A DNA stretch of 64,000 nucleotides from Prorocentrum cordatum (GCA_963575745.1 CAUYUJ010000858.1:346123-410122), one strand, 5' to 3'. Counted from the first letter of the stretch, positions 1 to 10,055 are shown. Notes: generated from the sequence alone by a model not told the origin. Numbers and translations: made by a program.

Positions 1-237
1 GGTCGCCGTAGTTGAAGGCGTCCACGGGGTCGCTGGCCGTCACCACCGACTCGAGCCCCGGCGGCGGCGGCTCGGCGCGCCAGCGTCCGCGCCTGCTTAT
101 TTCGACATTCTTGTAACATGTTTCGAGGTGCTTCGTGAGCACTCGTTAGGCCTCATCCGTATCCCACGGATTTCGTGATCATTCACGGCCCTGGCTCGGG
201 TCTGAGTTTGGATTGTACACCACCCTATGGGCGCCAG

Positions 238-425
238 CTCTCAGGTTCTTTGTCCTTGTCCCTGTCCTTGTCCTCTTCCTCTTCCTTGTCCTTGTCCTCT
301 TCCTTTTCCTTATCCTTGTCCTCTTCCTTTTCCTGGTCCTTCTCCTTTTCCAGGTGCAGTGTGCTTCTTTGTCCTTGTCCTCTTCCTCTTTCTTGTCTTC
401 CCCTCCTTCTCCTCGCCCATCTCGG
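238..425. repeat. CT-rich 12-bp-type tandem repeat
   Basis: Imperfect runs of CCTTGTCCTCTT-like units give one strand made almost entirely of pyrimidines. Open frames on both strands here are Leu/Ser/Pro-rich or Lys/Glu-rich artefacts of the repeat. Nothing else is seen in 1-237 or 426-599. Confidence 0.85.
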
Positions 426-599
426 TTTTAATTTCTTCGGGGTGATTTGTGTTTGTGCCACTATGCAGAGCCATTTTGACCAGGGCCTCGGAGCTGTTCA
501 GATGGTTTTCCCGCATGCCGCAGTCTTGCGTTTAAGGGCGCGCGCGGGTGGTCCGTTCACGTTTTTTCCCTTTTGAAGTCTATTGGCTTTCCTCTTCGT

Positions 600-1370
600 T
601 CTGGAGGATAAGTAGAGCTACACCGAAGTCTTCAGTGGCAGGGTGCGCATGGTGACCCGCCCCATTTCGTCTCACTCCTCGCACGTTCGTGACGCATTGG
701 GAGCTCCACCGAAGGCCCCACTGGCTGGGTTCACACGGTGGCCCGCGCCATTTCGGCACACCCACCACTCGTTTCGTGGCTCCGTAGGCCCCAGTGGCTG
801 GATTCGCATGGTGACCCACGCCATTTCGGCAGACCCTTCACGTTTCGTGGCTCCCTATGGAGCTCCACCGAAGCGGCCCACGCCCCCCCCGGTGGCTGGG
901 TTTACACAGTGGCCCGCTCCATGCCGGCTGACCCCTCACAAGTTTCTTGGCCCCACCTTTGGCCTTACCAAAGGCTGTAGTGGTTGGGTTCGCATGGTGA
1001 CCCGCCCCGTGTCGGCGCACTCCTCACACGTTTCGTGGCCCCATAGGGAGCTACATCCAAGGCCCCGTAGAGTTCGTTTGGTAACCCGCGCCATTTCGGC
1101 ACAACCATCACACGTTTAATGGCCCCGTAGAGAGTTCCACCGAAGGTCACAGCGGCTGGGTTCCAATGGTGCCTCGCCCCATTCTGGCACACGCTTCGTG
1201 GTCACATGGGAAGCTTAACCGAAGGCTCCAGTGGCTTCATTCGCATTATGTCTCGCCCCATTTTGACACACCCGGTACACGTTTCGTAGGAAGTTCAACC
1301 GAACGCTCCAGTGCCTGTGTTCGCATGGCGTCGGCCCGCCCATCACCCCTCACGGTCCCCCCTCTTACGA
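600..1370. repeat. ~86-bp degenerate tandem repeat, about 8-9 units
   Basis: The unit carries GGCTGGGTTCGCATGGTGAC, then a CCATTTCGGCACAC-like block, then a CACGTTTCGTGGCCCC-like block and GAGCTCCACCGAAGG. The GCATGGTGACCCGC landmark recurs near 647, 735, 806, 904, 991, 1078, 1164, 1242 and 1323. Spacing varies and the frame is not kept, so this is a diverged minisatellite and not a coding repeat. Confidence 0.85.
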
Positions 1371-1379
1371 TTTGAGTCG

Positions 1380-2400
1380 CGAGAGTGCGTGCGTGAGTGG
1401 GGAACGTAGAGTGCGATCTGACGTTCTTCTGCGAAGCTTTCTGGGGTATTGCAGATCCGTCAGTTTGCTCGTGTGTATCCAACGGTCCTGTTTGTCGTCG
1501 GCACGCGTTTAGAAGCAGGTTCTCTGCCAGGCGAAGTTTTCTCACGGCCCCAGCGTCCGCAAGCGGCCCCCCCCCAGGAGTAGGCCAACGGCGAGCACCC
1601 TTCGCCCCGATCTCCTCGAGGCGCTGGAGGTCTGGGCTCGGCACTTGTCCGCCGGCCCGAGACCTCGCGACGCTGGCGCGCAGGCGCAGGTGGCGCTCAA
1701 GGGGGGCGTCGGGGGCTCCAACGCCGGGCTCCCGCGCGCTCCGCGCCCCTTCGCGAGGCGCCGCCGCCTGCCCTGCCTCCCTCCGCCGATCCCCCGCTGC
1801 CCTCGGCCACGCCCTCCCTCGGCCCGCGTGCTGGCCAGTGCTCTTCGCACCCCGCGCCCGAGCCCGAGCCCGAGCCCGAGTTCGAGCCCACAGGCGCCCG
1901 CGAGGCCGCGAGGTTACCGAGGGCGCGAAGATATTCGCGGTTCGCGCTTCGCGGTTCGGCTCCAGTTCCTCCTCCTCCTCCTCCTCCTCCTCCTCCTCCT
2001 CCTCCCTTGGGTGGCGGCACGAGAGCGCGAAGTTACTCGCGCTTCGCGCTTCGCGCAGTGCGAAGCCCAAAGTTAGACGCCCTGGGTGCCAGAGTGATGT
2101 TGGTAATCTTGGGGCTTCCTGGGCGGCCGAAAGATCACCACCAACAACAGACTATAGGATCATCTTCCCCCGGTGGAGGCAAACCCGTGTGCTGGTGTCG
2201 GCGCCCCCTGTCCAAGCTTCAACACTCCGCGTGCTCCCTCGGTCCAGGCCCTTTCGGCGGGCGGGCGACCGGACGGGTTCGGCCCGAATATGTAAAGCGG
2301 GAGCCGGGCCCGTTCGGCGGCCTAACGGGCTCATGCCCAGACCCGTCCGGCGGGAACGGGCTCGGATACCAAAAGGACTCAGAAGGGAACCCTCGAACCG
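1380..2400. other. GC-rich stretch without a supported gene
   Basis: A long plus-strand open frame crosses this stretch but its composition is Arg/Ser/Pro-rich and it runs straight into the CGT microsatellite, so it is not called. Visible structure: GAGCCC hexamer repeats near 1857-1890, a CCT tract at about 1966-2005, and a duplicated GCGCGAAG...TCGCGCTTCGCG block on either side of that tract (about 1923-1957 and 2025-2058). The motif CCCGTTCGGCGG recurs in 2240-2360. Confidence 0.5.
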
Positions 2401-2402
2401 TG

Positions 2403-2403
2403 G

Positions 2404-2462
<59 letters not shown>

Positions 2463-2501
2463 GTTCGTTGTCGTTCGTTGTCGTCGTCGTCGTCGTCGTC
2501 T

Positions 2502-2535
<34 letters not shown>

Positions 2536-2560
2536 GGTCGTCGTCGTCGTTCGTTCGTTA

Positions 2561-2646
<86 letters not shown>
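2403..2646. repeat. (CGT)n microsatellite
   Basis: About 240 bp of TCG/CGT triplets with few interruptions. It gives apparent poly-Ser, poly-Val and poly-Arg frames that should be ignored. Confidence 0.97.
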
Positions 2647-2970
2647 CGCCGCAACGCTTTCTCCCCTCCGCCGCGTGCTTTGGGGCTCGGAGGAACGGGG
2701 GAGGCGGCTGGGGGGAAGATGATGAGAGGCGGAGTGCGACTGATGTTGTTGTAAGTTTTCCTCTTTGCGGGGTGTCTCCAGATGCTCCCGAAGGCTGTCG
2801 TGGAGACCTCTAGAGGCCTTAGGGGGACCTCTGTGGTTCTCTGGAGACTTCAGTGGATTTTGACTGGATCTCCATTGAATTCCACAGAACTCAAGAGTAG
2901 GAGGAGGGGAGGGATATGGAGATGGGGAGGGGGAGGGGGAAAGGGAAGGCGGGGGAGTGAGGAAGAGCGA
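2647..2970. other. Unassigned spacer
   Basis: Short GGAGACCTC/GGAGACTTC variants recur at 2800-2860, and a GGGAGGGGGA purine run lies at 2900-2960. No convincing coding frame is seen. Confidence 0.4.
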
Positions 2971-2974
2971 TGAG

Positions 2975-3071
2975 GGGAGGAGGAGGAGGAGGAGGAGGAG
3001 GAGGAGGAGGAGGAGGAGGAGGAGGAGGAGGAGGAGGAGGAGGAGGAGGAGGAGGAGGAGGAGGAGGAGGA
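2975..3071. repeat. (GGA)n microsatellite
   Basis: About 97 bp of almost uninterrupted GGA triplets. Confidence 0.97.
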
Positions 3072-3264
3072 TTATGAGGACGATGAGGGAACATGCGGAG
3101 GTCGAGTGGGGCGAGGCCGCCGCCGCCGCTCGACCGACGCCACCGTCCTCCTCGGATGGGACGTGTGTACCGCTCGTCCGAAGTGGGCATCCGGTACACC
3201 ACGACCGTGCCTGGCCAGGGCCGTGCGGGGCCCTGGCACGGTGTGCTCGCCTTCCTCTCTGCGG

Positions 3265-3425
3265 CGCCCACGGACCGCCTCCACGGGCCGCCTCCGTGGG
3301 CCACCTCCAGGATGCCGCGTGATCTCCACGGCCCGGGCCACCTCCAGGATGCCGCCGCCTGGACGGGCCGCCTCCACGGGTCGCTTCCACGGGCCGCCTC
3401 TCTGCGGCATCCACGGGTTTTTGCC
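3265..3425. repeat. GCCTCCACGGG / CCACCTCCAGGATGCCGC repeats
   Basis: The string CCACCTCCAGGATGCCGC occurs twice (about 3300 and 3340). GCCTCCACGGG-type elements recur every 15-20 bp around it. Confidence 0.75.
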
Positions 3426-3489
3426 TGGTCTTGTTTTGGTTCTCTGATCATCTCGGACACGCGCGCAAGGGGGCATGGGGGAGGGGGCA

Positions 3490-3587
3490 GGCTTCTTAGA
3501 AACGCCCCTGCTTCTTAGAAGGCTCGGGCCCTATCTGTAGATGTAGGGGTGGCGCCTCTCTAAGAGGCAGCCTCCTTCTAAGAAGCC
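3490..3587. repeat. Inverted repeat with TCTTAGAA boxes
   Basis: GGCTTCTTAGAA at 3490-3501 is the exact reverse complement of TTCTAAGAAGCC at 3576-3587. A second CTTCTTAGAAGG lies at 3511-3522 and a small hairpin GCCTCTCTAAGAGGC at about 3554-3568. This could fold into a branched hairpin. The 3588-3849 interval that follows shows no recognisable feature. Confidence 0.7.
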
Positions 3588-3849
3588 TTCCTCCCTTTAC
3601 ACCCTACCCTCTTGTGCGCGCCGCCAGCCCCTGGCCGAGTATACTCAGGTTTCGTTCTTCTTACTTTTGTTGTTGGTTTGTTTCGATGCAAACCGTAGGC
3701 CCCAGAGGTCTTGACCACTTCCCACGGGACCGTTTTTCGTCCTGGATTCATTGTTGATTGCCCCAGAGTCCAGAAACGGCCCCCAGAGGCCGAACCCCCA
3801 GGGAAACGCCCAGTCTGAATTCAGTTCGCCCGAAGTCTAGGTCCCCTAG

Positions 3850-3981
3850 ATGGGGTCAGAGTAGAAGGGGTCGGAGGATCGCGCTGCATCGCCGATGCAT
3901 CTGCGTTGCGCCTCGGTGTGGAGCCCGATCTTCTTCACGCCGGCGTCGGCAATCGTCCGACCCCATCTACTCGGATCCCAC
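3850..3981. mobile_element. Foldback (MITE-like) element, family I, copy a
   Basis: The left end begins ATGGGGTCAGAGTAGA and continues GGGGTCGGAGGATCGC. The right end, read on the other strand, is TGGGATCCGAGTAGATGGGG followed by TCGGACGAT. The same arms and internal CCGATGCATC blocks are found in copy b at 32457-32640. No open frame is large enough for a transposase, so a non-autonomous element is inferred. It directly abuts the family II element. Confidence 0.75.
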
Positions 3982-4190
3982 CTGTCGAAGAGGAAACATC
4001 GACATAAACAGAAACTTTCGGAGCTCCGCGCAGATCTCTTGGATCGGCGCCGGGCCTCCCTGACGGCGCCTCCAGCGCCGCCCCTGGCGCGCTCCGAGCG
4101 CCAGGGGAGCGAGTTCAGTGCCGATCCAAGAGATCTGCGCGGAGCTCCGAAGGTTTACGCTCGTGCTGTCTTGTTCCTCGAATCTGGGAG
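3982..4190. mobile_element. Foldback (MITE-like) element, family II, copy a
   Basis: The core arms are a perfect 30-bp inverted repeat, at 4019-4048 (starts CGGAGCTCCGCGCAGATCTC) and 4120-4149. Weaker matching extends outwards through AAACTTTCGG on the left and CCGAAGGTTT on the right. The ~70-bp centre contains GGCGCCTCCAGCGCCGCCCC and GGCGCGCTCCGAGCGCCA, which are also partly palindromic. Copy b is at 57565-57775. The element has no coding capacity and probably moved by a cut-and-paste or introner-like route (inference). Confidence 0.85.
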
Positions 4191-4382
4191 GCCTCTGCGA
4201 AGTCGGCCGATCGCTGACGCCGGCGATGCCACCTGCGCCTTCAGGCATGAGCCCCGCCCCTGGCGCCACTGCGGCTGGGCAGGCCGCGGGCGCCCCGCCG
4301 GCGCCCGACGCCGAGGACCGCGCGGCACGCGTGGCGCGCTGCGCCGCTGGCTGCCGACACTGTCGGCGCTGGCGGCGCTGGC

Positions 4383-4508
4383 GCGTTCGCCGTCGTCGTC
4401 GTCGCCGTCGCCGCCGCCGTCGCCGTCGCCGCCGTGGCTTTTGTGGTGGCCGTCGTGGTCGTCGTCGTGGTCGTCGTGGTGATGGTGGCGGTGGTGGTGG
4501 AGGTCGTT

Positions 4509-4562
<54 letters not shown>

Positions 4563-4591
4563 TGTCGTCGTTGTCCTTGTCGCCGTCGTCG

Positions 4592-4638
<47 letters not shown>

Positions 4639-4644
4639 GTCGTC

Positions 4645-4683
<39 letters not shown>

Positions 4684-4777
4684 GCCGCCGCTGGCGTCGG
4701 TGTCGTCGTCGCCGACGTCTTTCCGCCGCCGCCGCCGTCGTGGCCGTCGTCGTTGTTTTCGCCGCCGTCGTCGCCAT
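4383..4777. repeat. (CGT/CGC)n microsatellite
   Basis: Nearly 400 bp of TCG, GTC and GCC triplets with TGGTGG patches. All long frames through it are homopolymeric artefacts. Confidence 0.95.
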
Positions 4778-5480
4778 CCTTCCCGGGTGCGCGGGTGCGC
4801 GAAGGAGGCCGCCCTGCTGGCTGGGCCCGCGACCCCACTTGGCGCCGGCGGCCAGGCGCGTGCGCATCGCATGACGGGTGCCCCCCGCAGCAGGGTGCCA
4901 TTAAGGAAGGGGGGTCCCGAAGGAGACGGGTCCGCCCCCGGGGTCAGCTCAGCCAGCTTCTCATTCCAGGCTGTTTTGTTGGCCTGGAGGGCCCCAGGTG
5001 CTTGGAAACGGCGAAACACCTCCAGGACCCTTTTCGTAAGTGCGCGCGCGTGTGTGTGTGTGTGTGTGTGTGTGTGCCTGCCAGGCCTTCGTGACCTCCT
5101 TGCTCCTCCGCTCCTTGTGCCCTTTCGCTGGCGTTGGTCGGCCTTGGCACCCGCGCACCGTACGGTGTGCCCCCCCCCCCCCACCCCGCCACTTTGGGCT
5201 TCGAGGTCGGTGTTGGTCTTCTTGACGCTCCACGCTGCTTATTCGCTCTCCCCATCAATCAGTCCCGGGATGGTGTATGGTTCTTCCACCGCGCCGTAGT
5301 CTCGTCCTTCGACCGCTTCACCTGCTATCCACGCTCGGATGACTTATGGCCGCAGGCCGCTGCGGGTGCCCAGCCAGTCTCTGAGAGCTTAGGCGTTCCT
5401 GGTCTCGCACGCGCGTTCGCTGCTTGACGACCTTCTCCGCCCTGTCGCCGAACGCAGGGCCGCGACGCCAAAAAATGTGT
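4778..5480. other. GC-rich spacer with (TG)n and poly-C
   Basis: Holds a (TG)n run at about 5050-5076 and a 12-C run near 5172. No frame has a natural amino-acid composition. Confidence 0.5.
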
Positions 5481-5484
5481 GTGC

Positions 5485-5524
<40 letters not shown>

Positions 5525-5530
5525 AAAGAG
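5481..5530. repeat. (GA)n microsatellite followed by A-run
   Basis: GAGA dinucleotides grade into AAAAAAGAGAGAGG just upstream of the spliced-leader-like sequence. Confidence 0.95.
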
Positions 5531-5556
5531 AGAGGAAAACTCAGTGTGTGTAATGT

Positions 5557-5576
5557 ACCGTAGCCTCTGGCTCAAG
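5557..5576 (+). other. Spliced-leader-like relic (dinoflagellate SL)
   Basis: ACCGTAGCCTCTGGCTCAAG reads as the dinoflagellate spliced leader: one variable first base, the left block CCGTAGCC and the right block GGCTCAAG, both exact. The usual five-base core ATTTT is replaced by three bases, TCT. Established knowledge: nearly all dinoflagellate mRNAs receive this leader by trans-splicing, and reverse-transcribed mRNAs put back into the genome carry relic leaders at their 5' end. Inference: this is such a relic. Caution: a partly similar CTGGCTCGAG follows at 5581-5590, so local duplication contributes to the sequence. Confidence 0.5.
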
Positions 5577-6467
5577 CTGACTGGCTCGAGGGAGCCAAGC
5601 TGGCTTGCCGCAAATAGGGCGTGCGCCCCCCTGCCCGCTGGAGGCTTGTATGGAACCGGGAGGGCCACCACTGCGGGCCTCCCCCTCCTCGCTCCCCGCG
5701 CCGTGGGCGATGGAGACTGCCGCGGCGCGGCGGCGGCGGCGGCAGCGCCGCAACGCTGCCGCCCGCGCCGTGGAGGCGGCTGCCAGTGGCGCTCCTGGCG
5801 CTGTGGCGGCCCCCGCGCCCGCCATTCGGCGCACCTCTGGAGGCGCTGGTCCCGCTGGCGCCTTCGGCGCCCCTCGCCGCGGCGCCTTGCGCTGCTGGCG
5901 TCCGCGCCGCCGCCCGCGCGGCCGCCCGCGCGGCCGCCGTGGCGGCTTTCGCTCCGCTGCCGCTGGCGGCTCCGCTGGGCCCGCTGTTGCCGCTGCTGCT
6001 GCCACTGTGGCCGGGGCGGCTTGGGCGCGGCAGCGACAGGCCCACTGTTGGCCGCTGCAGCCTGCAGCGACGGGCTGGCGGCCCCCCCCAGGTTTTCGGG
6101 TGCGCCGTGGAGCGCAGGGGCCGCTAAGGCTGCGGCTGGCGCCGCTGCGCGGCTGGACGCTGCCCGGACGCAGCTCCGGGACACGGCCGCGCGCCTGGCG
6201 GATACCGAGCGCCTGGCGGAGGCCGTGCGCTTGGCCAGGCTGGTGGCCGCGCGCCTTGCTGACGCACGCGGGGTGGAAGTCGGGGCGCCGCTGCGCGTGG
6301 CCGAAGCTGGCGTGGACGAGCTGCGGCCGCGGCTGGACGCGGCCCGGGAGCAGCTGCAGGGGGTGGGCTGCAGGCAGCCGGGGGCGGACGAGGGCGCGGG
6401 CGACGACGCGGAGACGGACGAGCTGAAGGACGCGGAGGAGGGCTCGGAGGACGGGCGTGGAGGATGA
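5577..6467 (+). CDS. Possible Ala/Arg-rich coiled-coil protein behind the SL-like relic
   Basis: No family is recognised. Downstream of the leader-like sequence there is a GC-rich region with almost no stop codons. An ATG at 5649 opens a frame rich in Ala, Arg and Gly. In the frame that ends at 6467, the last ~110 residues have regular heptad-like spacing (for example ARLDAARTQLRDTAARLADT) and an acidic tail (DAETDELKDAEEGSEDGRGG), which looks like a coiled coil. The N-terminal part reads best in another frame than the C-terminal part, so either a frameshift or an intron lies between about 5850 and 6080, or one of the two frames is spurious. GC content alone can keep frames open here, so this is tentative. 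The position just behind the leader relic fits a reinserted mRNA (inference). Confidence 0.3.
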   Translation: MTGSREPSWLAANRACAPLPAGGLYGTGRATTAGLPLLAPRAVGDGDCRGAAAAAAAPQRCRPRRGGGCQWRSWRCGGPRARHSAHLWRRWSRWRLRRPSPRRLALLASAPPPARPPARPPWRLSLRCRWRLRWARCCRCCCHCGRGGLGAAATGPLLAAAACSDGLAAPPRFSGAPWSAGAAKAAAGAAARLDAARTQLRDTAARLADTERLAEAVRLARLVAARLADARGVEVGAPLRVAEAGVDELRPRLDAAREQLQGVGCRQPGADEGAGDDAETDELKDAEEGSEDGRGG

Positions 6468-6558
6468 GGGCGTGGAGGGCGTGGAGGACGTGGAGGACGA
6501 TGGCGGGCTTGAGATTGTGGAGGTGGAGGTGGAAGTCGCCGGGGAGTTGAAGGACGAG

Positions 6559-6589
6559 GTGTGTGTGTTTGTGTGTGTGTGTTTGTTTG

Positions 6590-6623
<34 letters not shown>

Positions 6624-6655
6624 AGTGTGTGTGTGTGTGTGTGTGCGTGTGTGCG
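6559..6655. repeat. (TG)n microsatellite
   Basis: Close to 100 bp of TG with TTTG and GAG interruptions. Confidence 0.97.
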
Positions 6656-6659
6656 TGCG

Positions 6660-7660
6660 TTCCAGGCATCCTGGCGCCGCTGCGCGTCCTGGAGAGCCCT
6701 CGTTTCCGCGGCCGGCTCTCCGACGCGTCGGAGGGGGGGCGATCCCGCGACCGCTGCCACTCTTGGATGCTCCTTGTCGCCATGGCTGGAAAGCGGAACC
6801 CAGCGGCGCGATCGTGAGCAGCGCGGCGAACTCCAGCCGCAGCATCGTGTGCAGCGCGACGGACTCTCGTAGGCCGCGTCGTCACACTTGGCTAGCCAAA
6901 AAACACGTCGGCTCCACCCGGAGCTGGCGTGGGCGCGGGCCCCAGGGGTTGCGGCGATTGGTGCCCCCAGGGACTTCCCCTTTGCGAGCCCCAGCCTGCT
7001 CTTCCTGCCTCCCGGCGCGCAACTTTCAATGTGCCCCTGCCGCGCTTCAACGACTTGCCGCGATCAGTGACGTCCCCAGTGAATCGCGGACCGGCCCGCC
7101 TGGAAGTGAAGGTCACGCCCTGGCGAGGCCCGGCCGCCCAGGGTCGGGGGGGGGCCGCGATCGAATTTGGTGCCGCTGCCCGTTCTGGAGAGCCCTCGTC
7201 GCCGCGGCTGGACATTCGGAGGGTCGGAGAATCTCGGGGGGGGGGGGCGGAGGTGGGGGCGATCCTGGCACCGCTGTGCGTCCTGGGGATTCCTCGTCGC
7301 CGCGGCCTCTCCGACGCGTCGGGAGGGGGGTCGACCCAGCGACCGCTGCCACCCCGGAGACCCCTCGTCGCCGCGGCCAGAAAGCGGGAACCAGCGGCGC
7401 AACCGTGAGCGGCGCTTTGAAATTCGGCCGCAGCATCGCCAGCAGCGCGGCGGACCCCGGCAGCTCAGTCGCGTCGCCCCGCTCGCCGCAAAGCACGTGC
7501 GGCTCCACCCGGAGCTGACGCGGGCGCGAACCCCATATCTGGGGCGGTGGCCTGGGAGATCCTGGCGCTTCTGGGCGTCCTGGGGAGACGTTGTCGCCGC
7601 GGCTGGCTCTCCGGCGCGTCGGAGGGTGGGTCGATCTCGCGACCGTCGACCCCCCCGATG
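6660..7660. repeat. Degenerate GC-rich tandem repeat, first block
   Basis: The segment CTGGCGCCGCTGCGCGTCCT, followed by GGAGAGCCCTCGTCGCCGCG and often CTCTCCGACGCGTCGGAGG, recurs near 6670, 7170, 7266, 7350 and 7562. A linked GCGCGAGCAGCG / CAGCATCG block recurs between them. Reading frames change from copy to copy. Confidence 0.7.
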
Positions 7661-9015
7661 ATCCCCCCCTACTCCAGCGGCCGCCACCCAGTGGCTGCTG
7701 CGGGCTACTGGGGGGCACGGCGATTTTACGCGAGTTTCCTTTCGCGGTTAGTGGTGGCTTGCCTCGCGAGAGTGGCCCGCCTGAGGCTGGACTGGCTGAT
7801 GCTGGCGCGGATGCGAGCCGCGCGCCTAGATCCTCCGCCGCCGAGCCCAGGGGCGATCCAGAGACTGCGCGCCACGTGCCCCCTGGTGCTCCCCGGGCCC
7901 CCCCCCTCATGCGGCCCCTGGCCCGCCCCCCCCGCGCTGGGGCGTTCCCCGCCCAGGGCTCGCTGCGGGTTGCCGGGGGAACGCGGCATCATCTTGTATC
8001 TTCCTGCCAGGGCTACTTGCGCGCGTGGGGTGTGCGAGACCGGGGGTGCGGGGGGTGGGGTTGGGGGGGGGGCAGTGGGCGCCGCCTGGGGCCGGACTGG
8101 ATGGGCCGCGACGGCCGGGCCATGCGAAGGAGGTGTGCCTCGGGCTTAGACCTGGCGCCTGGCGCCGCTGGGGGGGCGGGGGGGGGCCGGCGTCGCCTCG
8201 GCTGGGCCCGGCTCGCCCAGATGTGGGCCTAGTGGGGGCGCCGAACCAGGAGCGGTTTTGTGCGAGGTATGCGGTTCAGCCGGCGCGCGATACGCCCGCG
8301 GGGTCGGGTCTGCTCCCGGCGGCCCCAGTCGCGCAGGTGAAGGCAGCGTGCAGCAGCAGTTAGAGCTGCGTGCGCCAGCAGGCAGTGGGGCAGGGCCGCG
8401 GGAACGACCGATGCCCCTGGCTCGACCGCAGACGTCGCCGCCGACGCGCTGGGCTCGGACTGCCAGGTTCGCGCAATTCTCCCCAGCGCGGCCGTCTGCG
8501 CAGTGGCCGCGCGGCCGCCGCCGCCCGGCGAATCTCAGGCTGCAGCTGCGCCCGGTGGCCGGGGAGCTGGGCCCGCGGGCCGGCGCGGCACCGCCGCCCC
8601 GGGAGGAGGCGGGCAGAACGGTGGACAGAGCTGCTCTCCGTCGCCCGGTCAGCCAAGGCCCCTTCGCTCCGATTTGCCCGCCCTCCCCCGACAACTGTTC
8701 GGGCTGCGCCCGTCCGCCGAGGGGCGGCGACGGCGCTCCTGAGGGAGGCGGCCTCGTGGCGGCCCTAGGCCGAGACGATTGCGACGGCGACGGCGCTGAT
8801 CCTCCACCTGGCTCGCCCGGTTCCCCCGGGCCATGGCGGCCCTTGCCCAGGGGGCGGCGGGGCCCCAGGGGGCCGGCGAAGCCCTCGCGCAAGATGTGGC
8901 CGCGCTCGAGTGCCGTGCTTAGTCCGCCTGGGGGGGAGGGCGGTGGGCGCCTGGGCGGGCTTGCGGGTGGCGGGGATTCTTTGGGAGGTGGGGGGTGCTG
9001 GGCTAGTGGGGGAAG
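7661..9015. other. Very GC-rich stretch without a supported gene
   Basis: Long frames exist on both strands but are Pro/Gly/Arg/Ala-rich and overlap each other. Several C and G homopolymers of 7-9 bases occur. No domain or repeat longer than about 30 bp was recognised. Confidence 0.4.
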
Positions 9016-9400
9016 GGGGGTTCTGGCGCCGCCGCGCGTCCTGGAGAGCCCTCGTCGCCGCGGCCGGCCTCTTTGGGCGCCCTGGAAGGGGTGGGCCCTT
9101 CGACTGCTGCTCGTCCTGCAGGGCTCTCGTCGCCTCGGCCAGAAGGCGGGGCCTGGGCGCTGAGCCGTGGGCAGCGGGACAGGTGCCGGCGGCGCTGTCG
9201 GGGGCAGGGCGACGGACTCCTGCTGCGCGACCGCGAGCAGGGGGACGTACTCCAGCAGCAGCATTGCGAACGACCCGAAGAACCTCGGCAGTTCGACCTT
9301 GCGCAACGCGCCGGACTCCAGCAGCGCGACAGTGGGCGGTCAGACGAACGCCAGCGCTGCAATCGCGAGCGGCAGGACGGACTCTGCCGGGCAGATCAAG
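9016..9400. repeat. Degenerate GC-rich tandem repeat, second block
   Basis: The CTGGCGCCGC...GTCCTGGAGAGCCC block reappears at about 9024 and in altered form near 9107. It is followed by AGCAGCGCGAC-type elements similar to those at 6820 and 7440. Confidence 0.6.
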
Positions 9401-9590
9401 CTGACGACGACGACGCCGAGGCCAACGCGCCTGGACCCAATGCCCCATCCGACGCCGCTGCCTCCGACCAGCCCTGCCCTCCTTCCGACTCCCCTCTCGA
9501 CGGCGCCCTGACCAGCGACGCCTTCTCCGACCGGCCGCCGCCCCCGCCCGCCCCCCGCCCGCCGTCCGGGGCGTTGCGTGGCGTCCGTCC

Positions 9591-10055
9591 TTGCAGCCCG
9601 CCAGGTCATTGGCGTGGGCCGGCGACCTGGTCGCCCACAGGCATCCGTGCGTGAACCCGCCGCCTGCCCTTGAGGCTCCTCGCTCTGCCCCGTGCGGCGA
9701 CGGCCGGTGGCGGCCCCGGCGCCGCGGGCTGCTCCGGCGCCAGCCCGCGAGGGGCTTCCGTCTGCGCGGCCCAAGTTCTTTCCTGCTGCTCGTCAAGAAC
9801 ACCTGGACCGCGTTGCCAGACGCCCGCGCCCAATTGGGCTCGTTCTCCTCGGACTGCGGGAAGAAGGTCAATGGGCGGGTGCGTCTTGAGGATGTCCCCG
9901 CGTGCGTCCTGCTCGACTTCCTCTGTTCGAACGGGGCCCCGGTGGACTGGGTTCGGAGGATGCAGCAGATAGGTGGTGAAATTGGGTCGGCCCGGCATGG
10001 GTTTTGCGCTCCGCGCGGCGATGGCGCCCGACATCGTGCCCACTGATTTTTGCAT
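9591..10055. CDS. Possible small coding fragment, strand unresolved
   Basis: Non-repetitive sequence open on both strands. The plus frame (to 10046) contains a natural-looking stretch from VKNTWTALPDARAQLGSF to RVRLEDVPACVLLDFL. The minus frame from 10055 contains NFTTYLLHPPNPVHRGPV and EEVEQDARGDILKTHP. Only one can be real. No domain is recognised on either strand, and no upstream leader or splice site decides the matter. Confidence 0.25.

Noticed and set aside
461-485. AGCCATTTTG at about 470, resembling the centre of the spliced leader
   Set aside because: Only 10 consecutive bases match and the outer blocks do not; a 10-mer is expected by chance at this window size.
1397-2722. A 441-codon plus-strand open frame
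   Set aside because: It runs through CCT and CGT microsatellites and is Arg/Ser/Val-rich; the frame is open because of composition.
8146-9306. Overlapping 301- and 386-codon frames on opposite strands
   Set aside because: Both are Pro/Gly/Arg/Ala-rich, overlap almost completely and lack any recognisable domain.
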